This document shows positions 16,858 through 28,837 of a stretch of 32,437 bases of DNA, one piece after another (the first letter of the stretch is position 1; each line of letters starts with the position of its first letter). The notes below the pieces were generated by a model. The model saw only the letters and a list, made by a program, of their open reading frames with translations, ran no database searches and had not been told where the DNA came from. Where the stretch lies: NCBI GenBank assembly GCA_964390645.1, contig CAYMLL010000044.1:1-32437 (forward strand), read 5' to 3'. A program made the translations under genes and the position numbers. The DNA is from CAYMLL01 sp964390645. Lineage in GTDB: Bacteria > Planctomycetota > UBA8108.

Positions 16858-17928
16858 ATGAGGACGATGATCCCCCCGGACCCCGAAGAGCTCGTCGAGC
16901 GCCTCATCGACGCGACGGAGTGCTACGAGTTCAGCACCTTCCTGCTCGGTTTCGGTAGACCGGACGACTACCACCGAGAGGCTCACGAGAAGGTCTTCCG
17001 GGCTGTCAAGATCGCCACCGGCGAGGAGCTCCTGCGGCGCTGGCGTGACCGCAGCATCGACTTCTGCCGGCCGGACTTGCGGATCGATATCCGCCCCGAC
17101 GACACGATCGATCTCGTCACCTCTCCGCTTTTCTTCGCGGCTCGCTACCGGAAGCTGTCACGCGATATCCCGTCCAGCCGCTGGGTTCACCACCGCTGCC
17201 GCGGCAAGGGCTGCGACAGCTGCTCATGGACGGGAACGCTCTGCGGACCGAGCGTGCAGGAGCTCGTCGCCGGCCCCATCATCCGCCGGACCGACGCCGA
17301 GGAGACGTTTCTCCACGGCCTCGGCCGCGAGGACACGGATGCGCGTATGCTCGGCACCGGCCGACCATTCATCCTCGAGGTCAAGCGCCCGAAGCGACGG
17401 TCCGTCGATCTCCGGGACTGGGAGAAAGAGGTGCGTCGAGAAGCCCGGGGGCTCGCCGAGATCGCCTGTGCAGCGACGGCGACCCGTCCGGACGTCACGC
17501 TGCTGAAAGAGGAGCCCGCCGACAAGACCTACCGCGCGTGGATCGATCTCGACGGCATGGCTCCTGCCGACGCGGCCGACCGCGTCGAACGGCTCGCAGG
17601 CCGGACGATCCGACAGCTCTCGCCGACGCGTGTCAAGCACCGGCGTGGCGAGACCGTCGTACGCGAAAAGAGCGTCGTGAGCTCGCTGTGGCTCGGACGC
17701 GTCGGCGACGCGTACGTCTGGGAGGTGCGCACATCCTCGGGAACCTACATCAAGGAGCTGGTCTCGGGCGACGACGGACGCACTCGCCCCTCCGTGGCGG
17801 AGCTTCTAGGCGTTCCCGCACGCTGTCGACTCCTCGATGTGCTCGAGATCCACTGGACGCCGCCCTGGGAGAACAAAGTGCAGGACAGCGAGGCGGGAGA
17901 AAGGGAGGCGCAACGATGCAGATCGTGA
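16858..17928 (+). CDS. pus10: tRNA pseudouridine synthase Pus10 (archaeal/eukaryotic type)
   Basis: The product has 356 residues and the Pus10 motifs in order. CYEFSTFLLGFGRP (22-35) and PLFFAARYRKLSRDIPSSRW (90-109) form the THUMP-like module. HHRCRGKGCDSCSWTG (111-126) is a cysteine cluster, probably zinc-binding. SVQEL and then HGLGREDTDARMLGTGRPF (153-171) contain the catalytic Asp block; SGTYIKELVSGDDGRTRPSV (294-313) is the conserved C-terminal block. Pus10 makes pseudouridine 54/55 in the tRNA T-arm of archaea and 55 or other sites in eukaryotes; bacteria normally use TruB. The N-terminal zinc motif of archaeal forms is absent, leaving the protein shorter. The start at 16858 is chosen because conserved sequence begins soon after; ATG at 16867 is possible. 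The SRPBCC start lies 13 bases inside its 3' end. Confidence 0.9.
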   Translation: MRTMIPPDPEELVERLIDATECYEFSTFLLGFGRPDDYHREAHEKVFRAVKIATGEELLRRWRDRSIDFCRPDLRIDIRPDDTIDLVTSPLFFAARYRKLSRDIPSSRWVHHRCRGKGCDSCSWTGTLCGPSVQELVAGPIIRRTDAEETFLHGLGREDTDARMLGTGRPFILEVKRPKRRSVDLRDWEKEVRREARGLAEIACAATATRPDVTLLKEEPADKTYRAWIDLDGMAPADAADRVERLAGRTIRQLSPTRVKHRRGETVVREKSVVSSLWLGRVGDAYVWEVRTSSGTYIKELVSGDDGRTRPSVAELLGVPARCRLLDVLEIHWTPPWENKVQDSEAGEREAQRCRS

Positions 17929-18854
17929 GACCGACGAACCTCTCTCGCCGGCCGCACGGGAGCTGGGAGCGCGAACGCCACGAGCACATCTTGGCGCCGC
18001 CCGAACGAGTCTGGAAGGCGCTCACGGACGCGACCGAGCTCGAGTGCTGGTGGTGTGACGAGGCAAGCGTCGAGCTCGCCGTCGGCGGACGTCTGGAGTT
18101 TCGCGGCCCGACCGTCTTTCGTCCGGGAGGAGACCCGCCAAGCGAGTACGAGGATGACTTCGAGATCCTCGAGCTCGACGCACCGTGGCGTCTGGCCTTT
18201 CGGTGGCGCATCGCGGACGTCCCGACGACGGTTCGCTTCGACCTCGAGGCCCATCTGGAGCAGACGCACCTGAGCGTCCTTCAGAGCGCGGAGCGGCCAC
18301 CGACCTGGCGAGCGGCCGCTGACGAGCCGGACTGGTGGTGGCTGGCGCTTCCCGCCCTGCGCTCGTACGTCGACGAGAATCGAAGCGGACCACGACTCGA
18401 CTACGAGACCCTGCAACGCGAGCGACAGCTACGCTTCGAGATCGACATGACCACGTTCCCGTGGATCATCTGGTCGAAGCTGACGGACCCGGAACAGCTG
18501 CGGCGCTGGTGGGGGAAATCACCGAGGGTCGTCCTCGAGCCCGGAGGCGTGTTCCGCCTGGACGAGCACGAGCAAGGAGCGCACGAGGTCATCGAAATCG
18601 ACGACGGCGCGCGGCTCGTTCACGACTGGCGCTGGACGAGCGAGGAGACGAGCCGCGTAGAATGGACCATCACGGAGACGGACGAGGATACACGCGTCGT
18701 CGTCATCGACGATTCGCCGCCCGAATCCGACGCGGAGCTCACCCGTCGAGCGATCTACTGGACGAGCACGCTTCTGCTGCTCGCACAGATCAGCGAGAAG
18801 GGCACGTCGCCGCGCGAGCACCGGGGCCCCTGGAGCTCGCCGCCCGGCTTCTGA
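17916..18854 (+). CDS. Double SRPBCC (AHSA1-like) domain protein
   Basis: The product has 312 residues made of two START/Bet v1-like halves. Half one starts ERERHEHILAPPERVWKALT and continues ELECWWCDEASVELAVGGRL. Half two starts FEIDMTTFPWIIWSKLTDPE and continues LRRWWGKSPRVVLEPGGVF. The V-W-x-A-L-T-D-x-x-x-L-x-x-W-W pattern is typical of the AHSA1 family (activator of Hsp90 ATPase homologue 1-like), whose members bind hydrophobic ligands. GGGAGG lies six bases before the ATG at 17916. The gene overlaps the Pus10 stop by 13 bases, so the two are almost certainly co-translated, though no functional link is evident. The last 20 residues look flexible. Confidence 0.83.
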   Translation: MQIVRPTNLSRRPHGSWERERHEHILAPPERVWKALTDATELECWWCDEASVELAVGGRLEFRGPTVFRPGGDPPSEYEDDFEILELDAPWRLAFRWRIADVPTTVRFDLEAHLEQTHLSVLQSAERPPTWRAAADEPDWWWLALPALRSYVDENRSGPRLDYETLQRERQLRFEIDMTTFPWIIWSKLTDPEQLRRWWGKSPRVVLEPGGVFRLDEHEQGAHEVIEIDDGARLVHDWRWTSEETSRVEWTITETDEDTRVVVIDDSPPESDAELTRRAIYWTSTLLLLAQISEKGTSPREHRGPWSSPPGF

Positions 18855-18904
18855 AGCCGGCGACGGCCGCCACCTCACCACCGGAGAGCCGTCAGATTCC
18901 AGCC

Positions 18905-19902
18905 ATGATGCCGCCGAGACCGATCGACGAAGTCCTCGCATCCCTTCAGTCTCTCTCGCGACACCGGGTTCTCGTTGTCGGTGACCTCTTCCTCGACGAC
19001 TACGTCGAGGGAGAGATGATCGACATCTCGAAGGAAGGGCCGATTCCCATCGTCGCGTTCCGCTCGCGAGTCACGGCAGCGGGCGCAGCGGGGAACCTCG
19101 CTTCGTCGATCCGTAATCTCGGAGCCCAGGTTTCCATCGTCGCGGTCGTCGGAGATGACCCGAACGGCGCCAAGTTGCTGGCAGAGCTCGGAGAAAAGGG
19201 AATCGACACACGCGGTATCGTCGTCGACACCGAGAAGCCGACCTCGACCTATGGCAAGATCCGCGCCAGCGTCGAGAACGCCCCATCGCGAGAGATCCTG
19301 CGTCTCGACGTCCTTCCGGATGAACCGCTTCGCGACGAGATCGAGTCGCGCATACTCGAGCGCATGGCGACGCTTGCCACCGAGGCGGATGCGATTGTCG
19401 TCCTCGACCAGATCGACCACCTGATCACACCCGTCCTCCTCGAGAGCGCGGTCGAGCTGAGAAAGCGGCACGGGCTCTTCCTGCAGGGAAGCTCTCGCGA
19501 TCACCTCGCTCGCTTCTCGGGCTTCGACCTTGTCGTGCCCAACGACCGGGAGGCCGCCGAGGCCATCGGCGACGACGAATCCTTCGATCCCGAGCGCGTC
19601 GGACGGACGCTGCTCGAGCGCGGCGGCCACGCGCAGGTCCTGCTGACGCTGGGTCCGGACGGCATGGTTTGCGTACCCGACAGGAGCGCACCGATCGTCC
19701 GCATCCCCACCTTCGCACGCGATGTCGTCGACGTCACCGGTGCCGGCGACGCGGTGTCATCGACGGCGATTCTCGGCCGACTCGAAGGCTGGGACCTCAC
19801 GACCACCGCGTGGTGCGCGAGCCACTCCGCGGCGATCGCGCTCTCACGAGTCGGCACGTACCACGTCGCCCTCACCGAGCTCGAGACGGCGATCGCGGCC
19901 GC
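18905..19902 (+). CDS. PfkB-family kinase, HldE/RfaE domain I-like (3' end in gap)
   Basis: At least 332 residues are visible. RVLVVGDLFLDDYVEGEM (21-38) and ISKEGPIPIV (41-50) match the N-terminal block of the RfaE/HldE heptose-7-phosphate kinase group. DVVDVTGAGD (273-282) is the PfkB signature, with Asp282 as catalytic base. The visible length already covers the usual kinase domain, so only a short C-terminus is missing. A fused nucleotidyltransferase domain, as in bifunctional HldE, cannot fit unless the gap is long. The likely reaction is ATP-dependent phosphorylation of a sugar phosphate, possibly for heptose synthesis. The start is the first of two adjacent ATG codons (18905, 18908), 50 bases after the SRPBCC stop. 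If the gap really were 100 bases the frame would stop at 20006-20008. Confidence 0.83.
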
Positions 19903-20002
19903 NNNNNNNNNNNNNNNNNNNNNNNNNNNNNNNNNNNNNNNNNNNNNNNNNNNNNNNNNNNNNNNNNNNNNNNNNNNNNNNNNNNNNNNNNNNNNNNNNN
20001 NN
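19903..20002. other. Assembly gap of 100 N at the left edge of minisatellite B
   Basis: One hundred N. The left flank is kinase coding sequence and the right flank is minisatellite B, so the gap probably hides the kinase 3' end and an unknown number of repeat copies. Confidence 0.97.
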
Positions 20003-20070
20003 CCGTGACGATCGGTGACCCGTGACGATCGGTGACCCGTGACGATCGGTGACCCGTGACGATCGGTGAC
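20003..20070. repeat. 17-bp minisatellite B
   Basis: CCGTGACGATCGGTGAC occurs four times without change at 20003-20070. Aligned with minisatellite A (CCGTGACGCGAGAAGAC) it shares the first eight bases, the last two and two of the inner seven, 12 of 17 in all. Like A it lies between convergent transcription units and abuts an assembly gap. Confidence 0.95.
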
Positions 20071-20111
20071 CCGTTCGAGCCCCGAGCGCGAAGAAGCCGA
20101 CGAGGACGACC

Positions 20112-20386
20112 TAACGAAGAAAACCGAGCGCCCCATCGGGGGAACCCGGTTTTCCTCCATCCACCACCAGTCTCTTCACTCCCCCGCCAGGGGCCGCCCG
20201 ATTCAACGATTCCTCACAAAGGGCGCGACGGCCATCCGCCGGGCTTTATTGCGAACCGTGCAAATCTAGGTATACGGGGAAAGCCTACACGCCACCGTGA
20301 CAGACCTCCAATCTCGGGGGGAAGCCCCCCGCGGCTGAGACTCCTGTTCCGGCTTCTGCGGTGAGGCTATCGCCTCGCCGAAGAGC
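20112..20386 (-). ncRNA. Candidate structured non-coding RNA, family unassigned
   Basis: A near-consensus promoter at 20419-20391 (minus strand) is followed by about 270 bases without a credible open frame, and a terminator hairpin ends them at 20154-20119. Reading along the RNA, the first hairpin is at 20380-20359 (CGGCGAGGC pairing with GCCTCACCG, one G-U). A second at 20330-20316 has six G pairing with six C around a three-base loop. Further on, TTGC pairs with GCAA around 20262-20248. I compared it by eye with the signature sequences of tmRNA, RNase P, SRP RNA and 6S RNA and found none. It lies just past the stop of the SNF2 gene but has its own promoter. Ends are approximate. Confidence 0.55.
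20119..20154 (-). terminator. Intrinsic terminator-like hairpin
   Basis: GAAAACCG (20119-20126) pairs with CGGTTTTC (20147-20154), and CCCC (20131-20134) with GGGG (20139-20142) inside it. On the minus strand the stem ends CGGTTTTC and is followed by TTCGTT, giving a T-rich tail. It could also stop transcription from the kinase on the plus strand. Confidence 0.6.
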
Positions 20387-20390
20387 GAGC

Positions 20391-20419
20391 AGTATAGGGA
20401 GATGCCATCATCGCGTCAA
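20391..20419 (-). promoter_or_regulatory. Near-consensus sigma-70 promoter reading left
   Basis: On the minus strand TTGACG (20419-20414) and TATACT (20396-20391) are separated by exactly 17 bases. Each hexamer differs from consensus at one position. It is the best promoter match I see in the window. It sits 38 bases past the SNF2 stop codon and points into the non-coding stretch at 20112-20386. Confidence 0.75.
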
Positions 20420-20456
20420 GGAGGAAGTGTTCCGAGAATCCACCGACGCGCGCGAG

Positions 20457-24311
<3,855 letters not shown>

Positions 24312-24710
24312 CTCGCGTACATCCGCCAGATGCTGAGCCGGGAGGATCCGATCAGAGGTCGATCCGGCAGGCTCTTTCTGTCGCCACCTGTCCGGGACCG
24401 GGTTCCGGGTCCGGAGACCCGTCGTCGAATCTACAGGTTTCTGGAACCAAGAGACTCAGGGTCCGACTCTCGCGGACCCGACCTGCGGTTCTCCCCGAGG
24501 CCCCATCCACGAAGAACTCCCCAGCGCCTGGCCGCACGGGGACATCCCGTCTCGATCCGGACCGGAAGGAACCGCCGTGCTCCTCACAGAGCACCATTTC
24601 TAACCCCCTGCCCTCCGCGCAGACCCCCCGCTGCGCTCCGAATTCCGGCTACAGCGCGCCCGGTGAGTCTGCTTGACAGCATAATACACATCGGCCGGGA
24701 GAGACAGAGA
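24312..24710. other. Intergenic region between divergent SNF2 and subtilase genes
   Basis: No convincing gene. Near the right end are TTGACA (24673-24678), an AT-rich CATAATAC (24680-24687) that could serve as a -10 for a start near 24692, and GGGAGAGA (24697-24704) nine bases before the ATG at 24711. The TTGACA is too close to that -10 to pair with it. Nothing like a promoter is seen for the SNF2 gene. Confidence 0.45.
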
Positions 24711-26819
24711 ATGTTGCCAAAAACGGTCTTTTCTGCGTCTTTTCGCGTCCTCCCCCCGGAATTCTCTCCGCCCGGTCGGCCGGCCGGCCCCTCCGCGGCC
24801 AGGCTGCTCCTGACGGATAACGCGCCGCATCGGGGCAACCCGGTCCCGTACCTGGTAGGATGGAGGCTCGCGCCCCGGGGCCCGAACGGGCCAGCGAACT
24901 CGCCGTTTCTCAACGCCGAACCGACGCTCGCCGTGACGCCCAGAATCGACTCTCTCGCCTCGATCCTGCTCGCCCAGGTGGTCCTCACGGGAACCGTGCA
25001 CATTCCGGCGGCGGACACCTCACAATCGCGGGAGATCCGCGAGGAGCTCGCCCGAACCGGACGCGTCACGCTGATCGTCACTCTGGAAGACGGGCTCGCA
25101 GACAGGTTCGAAGACGGGCTCGGAAGCGAGAGGCCAGCTCCTCGCAGTGGTGCCGCACGCCGCCGCGCCGCCCCCCTCGCCGAGCGCAAGATCGCCTACG
25201 CGCGTTGCCAGGAGGCCTGCCTCGAGGCCCTGGACGGCAGCTCGGTGCGCGTCAAGTACCGTTATCGGTACTCCCCGACGCTCGCGGTCGAGATCGACAA
25301 CCCGGACGACCAGGAGCTTGTCGAACGGCTTCCCAACGTCCGAAGCGTGGTGCCCGACGCGCAGGGGCGCGGTGTGCTCGATCTGACGCGCGAGTTCGTC
25401 CGCGCGGACGACGTCCACGATCTCGGCATCACCGGCGAAGGAAGCGTCGTCGCCGTGCTCGACTCCGGAGCTTACTTCGACCACCGCGATGTCTCAGCTG
25501 CGGTCATCGCCGTGTTCGCTCACCAGTTCCTGAACCAGGGAAACGACACGGGAGCAGGCGCCGAAGACGGTCACGACCACGGGTCACACGTCACCGGGAT
25601 CATCGCATCACGTGGCGAGACCGTGGCGCCACTCGGCATCGCCCCGTCAGCACGCATCGTCGTGGTGAAGGTCCTCGACAACAGGAACAGAGGCTGGTTC
25701 AGCGACTGGGCCGCCGGTCTCGATTACGTCGTCGGCCTGCACGAGGAAGACAACGGGCTCGAGATCGACCTCGTCAACATGAGCATCGCCAGCAACGCGC
25801 GGTACCCCGGAGTCTGCGACAACGCTCACGGCGCGATCCTCGGAGCGGCGACAGCAGCCCGCGAGCTCGGCATCGCGCTCTTCGTCGCCTCGGGAAACGA
25901 TTCCTCGTGGAGCACGATGGCGATGCCCGCGTGCATGACCCCGGCGTTTTCCGTAGGCGCCACCCTGGCCTCCGTGCCGGAGTCGCTCGCGTCATTCACA
26001 AACCGCAACGCACTCCTCGACCTTGTCGCTCCGGGAGAGAGTATCGTCAGCACGTCGCACAACGGCGGCGTGACATCCATCTCGGGCACCTCTCAGGCGA
26101 CACCACATGTCGTTGGCGTCGCGTGCCTTCTCCTCGAGGCGGACCCGACGCTGACTCCGCAGGAAATCCACGAGATTCTCGTCACCACCGGCGTCCCCGT
26201 GTTCGATTCGCTCAGCGGGTTGACGTTTCCCCGCATTGACGCGCTCCGCGCCATCGGCGCGGTAATCGTTCCCGAGGTCACCAGCTTGACATGCGAGTTC
26301 GTGCCGGAGGGCCGTAGGCTGATGGTGACATGGGACAGCGTCGCCGACGCGGAGACCCTGTCGATCACCGTCTCGAGAGACGGTCAGTCGATCCATGAAG
26401 CAGCCGTCCCGGCATCGACGACAAGCTGGTCGCGTGACGGCGTGATCGGCGGCGAGTACTCCGTCGTCGTCACGGCGAGCATCGGCGTTCTCACCGGAAG
26501 GTCGAGCCGCTGCTCCACGTCGGTGGCGCGAGCCGAGGAGCTCTTCCGACGCGGCGACTGCAACGATGATGAGGTGATCGACCTCGCCGACCCGATCTCG
26601 ACGTTGCTCTTCCTCTTCGTCGAGACTGTGGATGATCCCCCTTGCCTGCGAGCATGCGACAGTGACGACGACAATCTGTTGAACATCGTGGACGCGGTGT
26701 ACTCGCTCGGGTTCCTCTTCCGCGGCGAAACGGCACCTCCACCTCCGTACCCGGGATGCGGCACGGACGATACTCGTGACGAGCCCCTTCTCGACTGCGT
26801 CACTTCCCGCTGCGGTTGA
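24711..26819 (+). CDS. Secreted subtilisin-like (S8) protease with dockerin-like C-terminus
   Basis: The ATG at 24711 gives 702 residues. The triad is visible: Asp251 in VVAVLDSGAYFDH, His290 in DGHDHGSHVTGI, Ser461 in ISGTSQATPHVVG; Asn396 (VASGNDSS) is the oxyanion residue. Before the catalytic domain lies an inhibitor-I9-like propeptide, with GRVTLIVTLEDG. After it comes a fibronectin-III-like domain (about 520-600), then FRRGDCNDDEVIDLADPIST and ACDSDDDNLLNIVDAVYSLG, two dockerin-like calcium loops of the kind common in planctomycete secreted proteins, followed by Cys-rich sequence. The start is uncertain. A hydrophobic segment ASILLAQVVLTGTVHIPA at about residues 82-99 looks more like a signal peptide than the N-terminus does, so a GTG at 24931 is an alternative. 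The 3' end overlaps the convergent EamA gene by 20 bases. Confidence 0.86.
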   Translation: MLPKTVFSASFRVLPPEFSPPGRPAGPSAARLLLTDNAPHRGNPVPYLVGWRLAPRGPNGPANSPFLNAEPTLAVTPRIDSLASILLAQVVLTGTVHIPAADTSQSREIREELARTGRVTLIVTLEDGLADRFEDGLGSERPAPRSGAARRRAAPLAERKIAYARCQEACLEALDGSSVRVKYRYRYSPTLAVEIDNPDDQELVERLPNVRSVVPDAQGRGVLDLTREFVRADDVHDLGITGEGSVVAVLDSGAYFDHRDVSAAVIAVFAHQFLNQGNDTGAGAEDGHDHGSHVTGIIASRGETVAPLGIAPSARIVVVKVLDNRNRGWFSDWAAGLDYVVGLHEEDNGLEIDLVNMSIASNARYPGVCDNAHGAILGAATAARELGIALFVASGNDSSWSTMAMPACMTPAFSVGATLASVPESLASFTNRNALLDLVAPGESIVSTSHNGGVTSISGTSQATPHVVGVACLLLEADPTLTPQEIHEILVTTGVPVFDSLSGLTFPRIDALRAIGAVIVPEVTSLTCEFVPEGRRLMVTWDSVADAETLSITVSRDGQSIHEAAVPASTTSWSRDGVIGGEYSVVVTASIGVLTGRSSRCSTSVARAEELFRRGDCNDDEVIDLADPISTLLFLFVETVDDPPCLRACDSDDDNLLNIVDAVYSLGFLFRGETAPPPPYPGCGTDDTRDEPLLDCVTSRCG

Positions 26820-27833
26820 TCCTCAGGTTGCGCTGCGACCAGAGCAGCACGAAGCCCCCGCCGACGAGGATCAGACACGCCCCCGAGGTGCTCGCCGACC
26901 GCGTTTCGCCGAGGANNNNNNNNNNGGGCGGGGCGAGGTGGCACCCCCCGTCCAGGTTCACGCCCCGGCGGGGCCCCCCGACAGGTTTTCGGCGAGTAAT
27001 AAAAACGCGACCAGGTAGGTGATGAACGGGCTCACCATCTGCGCCGACGAGGTGATCGCCGTCCCCAGGCGAAGGAGCGCGACGTACATCAGCATGTGCG
27101 AGACGCCGACACCGAGAAGCGCGGAGACAAGAAGAAAGAGCCAGGCCTCTGCGGAAAGCCCCGGGATGGAGGCCGGCTCCCCGAAAGCGATCGCGAGCAC
27201 GATCGTCCCGACGGAGACGTATTGCACAACGATGCCGAAGGAGATGATCGGCGACAGGTCGCCCATGAACCAGCGCACGCTGACCGCGTAGAGACCGAAG
27301 AAGAGGCTGCACGCGAGGATCACCACGATCCCCTCACCCGTAGCGCGCACCTCGAAGGCGCCCCGATCGATCGCCAGAGCGGCAACGGCCCCCGCACAGA
27401 GCGCGATCCCCGCCCAGAACGTCCGGCTCCGGAGCAGCGGTCGCTCGTCTCGAAACAGCACCATCGCCCCGAGGATCGCCCAGACCGTCGCACTCTTGAC
27501 CAGGAAGCCGATCAGGCTCGCGTCGAGAAAGTACGGCGACCAGGCCCACAGGATCTGACCGACGAAAGCAAGGAGCGCGGGGACGATCGCTCGGGTCAGG
27601 ATCTTGCGACTCACGCGACCCCTCCTCGCGGCTCGAATCACGAAAGGCAGGATCAGCAGAGCAGCGATCGGATAGCGGATGCCGTTCGCGGTCCACGCGT
27701 CGGTGTGTTCCGTCAGAGCCTTCAGGAAAACCGGCGTCGCCCCCCAGATGCAGACGTTAGCCACCACCGCCGCGGTGCCGCGGACGTCGATACCCCCGGT
27801 ACGCGAAACCTCGATTCCCCTGCGCGTCGTCAA
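26800..27833 (-). CDS. EamA/DMT-family transporter, broken by assembly junction
   Basis: Two pieces of one gene are visible. The 5' piece (27833 to about 26985) encodes about nine membrane helices, including VCIWGATPVFLKAL and WAWSPYFLDASLIGFLVKSA, ending VSPFITYLVAFLLLAENL before running into a false stop at 26958. The 3' piece, left of the N run (26915-26800) in another frame, encodes LGETRSASTSGACLILVGGG, then FVLLWSQRNLRINRSGK and TGA at 26802-26800. LLAENLS and FLGETRS are the same conserved position of the family (L-G-E), so the bases right of the gap duplicate the true sequence with errors. The start is probably TTG at 27833, which overlaps the hemB stop in TTGA, so the pair is coupled. 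DMT proteins export metabolites or amino acids; the substrate is unknown. Confidence 0.78.
26916..26925. other. 10-N assembly junction inside EamA gene
   Basis: Ten N separate two contig ends. The right-hand end is G/C-homopolymer-rich and looks erroneous (see the EamA entry). Confidence 0.95.
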
Positions 27834-28837
27834 AGCTTCGAGGCGACATCCTTCGCGAAGTAGCTCAGAATGAGGTCCGCGCCTGCCCTCTTGATCGCGG
27901 TCAAGGCCTCGAGCACGACTGCATCCTCGTCGAGCCACCCCAATCGCGACGCGGCCTTGAGCATCGCGTACTCGCCGCTGACGTTGTACGCCGCGACCGG
28001 CACCGACGCCTCGTCCTTGACAATCGAGATCACGTCCAGGTAAGCGAGCGCGGGCTTCACCATCACCATGTCGGCGCCTTCCTCCTCGTCGAGCTCGACC
28101 TCGCGCAGCGCCTCGAACGCGTTCGCCGGATCCATCTGATAGGTCTTCTTGTCGCCCGCTCGAGGCTCGGAGTCGAGCGCCTCACGGAAAGGCCCGTAGA
28201 ACGCGGAGGCGTATTTCGCCGAGTAGGCGAGGATGCTGACATCGGAGAAGCCTACTTCGTCGAGAGCCTCGCGGATGGAGACGACGCGCCCGTCCATCAT
28301 GTCCGACGGTGCCACGATATCAGCACCCGCCTCCGCCTGCGAGACCGCCATCGCCGCGAGGATATCGAGCGTCTCGTCGTTGAGGATCTTGCCGTCCTTG
28401 ACGAGGCCATCGTGGCCATCGCTCGAGTACGGATCCATCGCGACGTCGGTGATGACGGCGAGGTCGGGCACCGCGTCCTTGAGAGCCTTCACGGTACGCT
28501 GAAGAAGCCCGTCGGGATTGACCGACTCCGTCGCCGTGCGATCCTTCACCGAGTCCGGAAGTGCCGGAAAGAGCGCCACGGCCGGGATTCCGCGCTTGAA
28601 CGCCTCGAGCGACTCCTCGACGATGAGGTCCGGGCTGAATCGGAAACAGTCCGGCATCGACTCGATCGGCACACGTTCACCCTTGCCGTCGACGACGAAG
28701 AGCGGCCAGATCAGGTCGTCGGGTCGCAGATGCGTCTCACGCACCATGCGACGGATCGCGTCAGACTTGCGGTTACGCCGCGGTCGCTGCAAAAGCGGCT
28801 CCGCGAGCTCGTAGTCGTCTTGGTGTCGATCGGTCAT
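27830..28837 (-). CDS. hemB: Porphobilinogen synthase (delta-aminolevulinic acid dehydratase)
   Basis: The product has 335 residues, the normal length. It joins two 5-aminolevulinate molecules into porphobilinogen, the second step of the common tetrapyrrole (heme) route, in the cytoplasm. The Schiff-base lysines are in SILAYSAKYASAFYGPFR (Lys208) and DMVMVKPALAYLD (Lys261). The metal-site segment is DVAMDPYSSDGHDG (131-144), with Asp instead of the Cys cluster, so this is the zinc-independent, magnesium-type enzyme. PSDMMDGRV and YNVSGEYAM are further family blocks. GAGGAG four bases before the ATG at 28837 fixes the start. The stop overlaps the likely TTG start of the EamA gene. Heme supply fits the several c-type cytochromes encoded nearby. 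Confidence 0.96.
   Translation of the reverse strand: MTDRHQDDYELAEPLLQRPRRNRKSDAIRRMVRETHLRPDDLIWPLFVVDGKGERVPIESMPDCFRFSPDLIVEESLEAFKRGIPAVALFPALPDSVKDRTATESVNPDGLLQRTVKALKDAVPDLAVITDVAMDPYSSDGHDGLVKDGKILNDETLDILAAMAVSQAEAGADIVAPSDMMDGRVVSIREALDEVGFSDVSILAYSAKYASAFYGPFREALDSEPRAGDKKTYQMDPANAFEALREVELDEEEGADMVMVKPALAYLDVISIVKDEASVPVAAYNVSGEYAMLKAASRLGWLDEDAVVLEALTAIKRAGADLILSYFAKDVASKL

Noticed and set aside
20060..20085. tRNA T-loop-like GTTCGAGCCC
   Set aside because: No matching acceptor, D or anticodon arms; it lies at the edge of minisatellite B.
20311..20403. TPP riboswitch-like element on the plus strand: CTGAGA at 20335-20340, G-rich 5' part and an ATCTC/GAGAT outer stem
   Set aside because: The conserved second half (A-C-C-T-G-A-T-C and the matching arm) is absent, and no plus-strand gene follows. 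The same bases fit a minus-strand transcript better.
24657..24690. Full sigma-70 promoter built on TTGACA at 24673
   Set aside because: The hexamer 17 bases downstream is CGGGAG, not a -10, and the AT-rich stretch is only one base away from the TTGACA.
26800..27312. Separate small minus-strand gene spanning the 10-N junction
   Set aside because: Only its last 37 codons are real coding sequence, and they are the C-terminus of the EamA transporter; the rest is out of frame with that gene.
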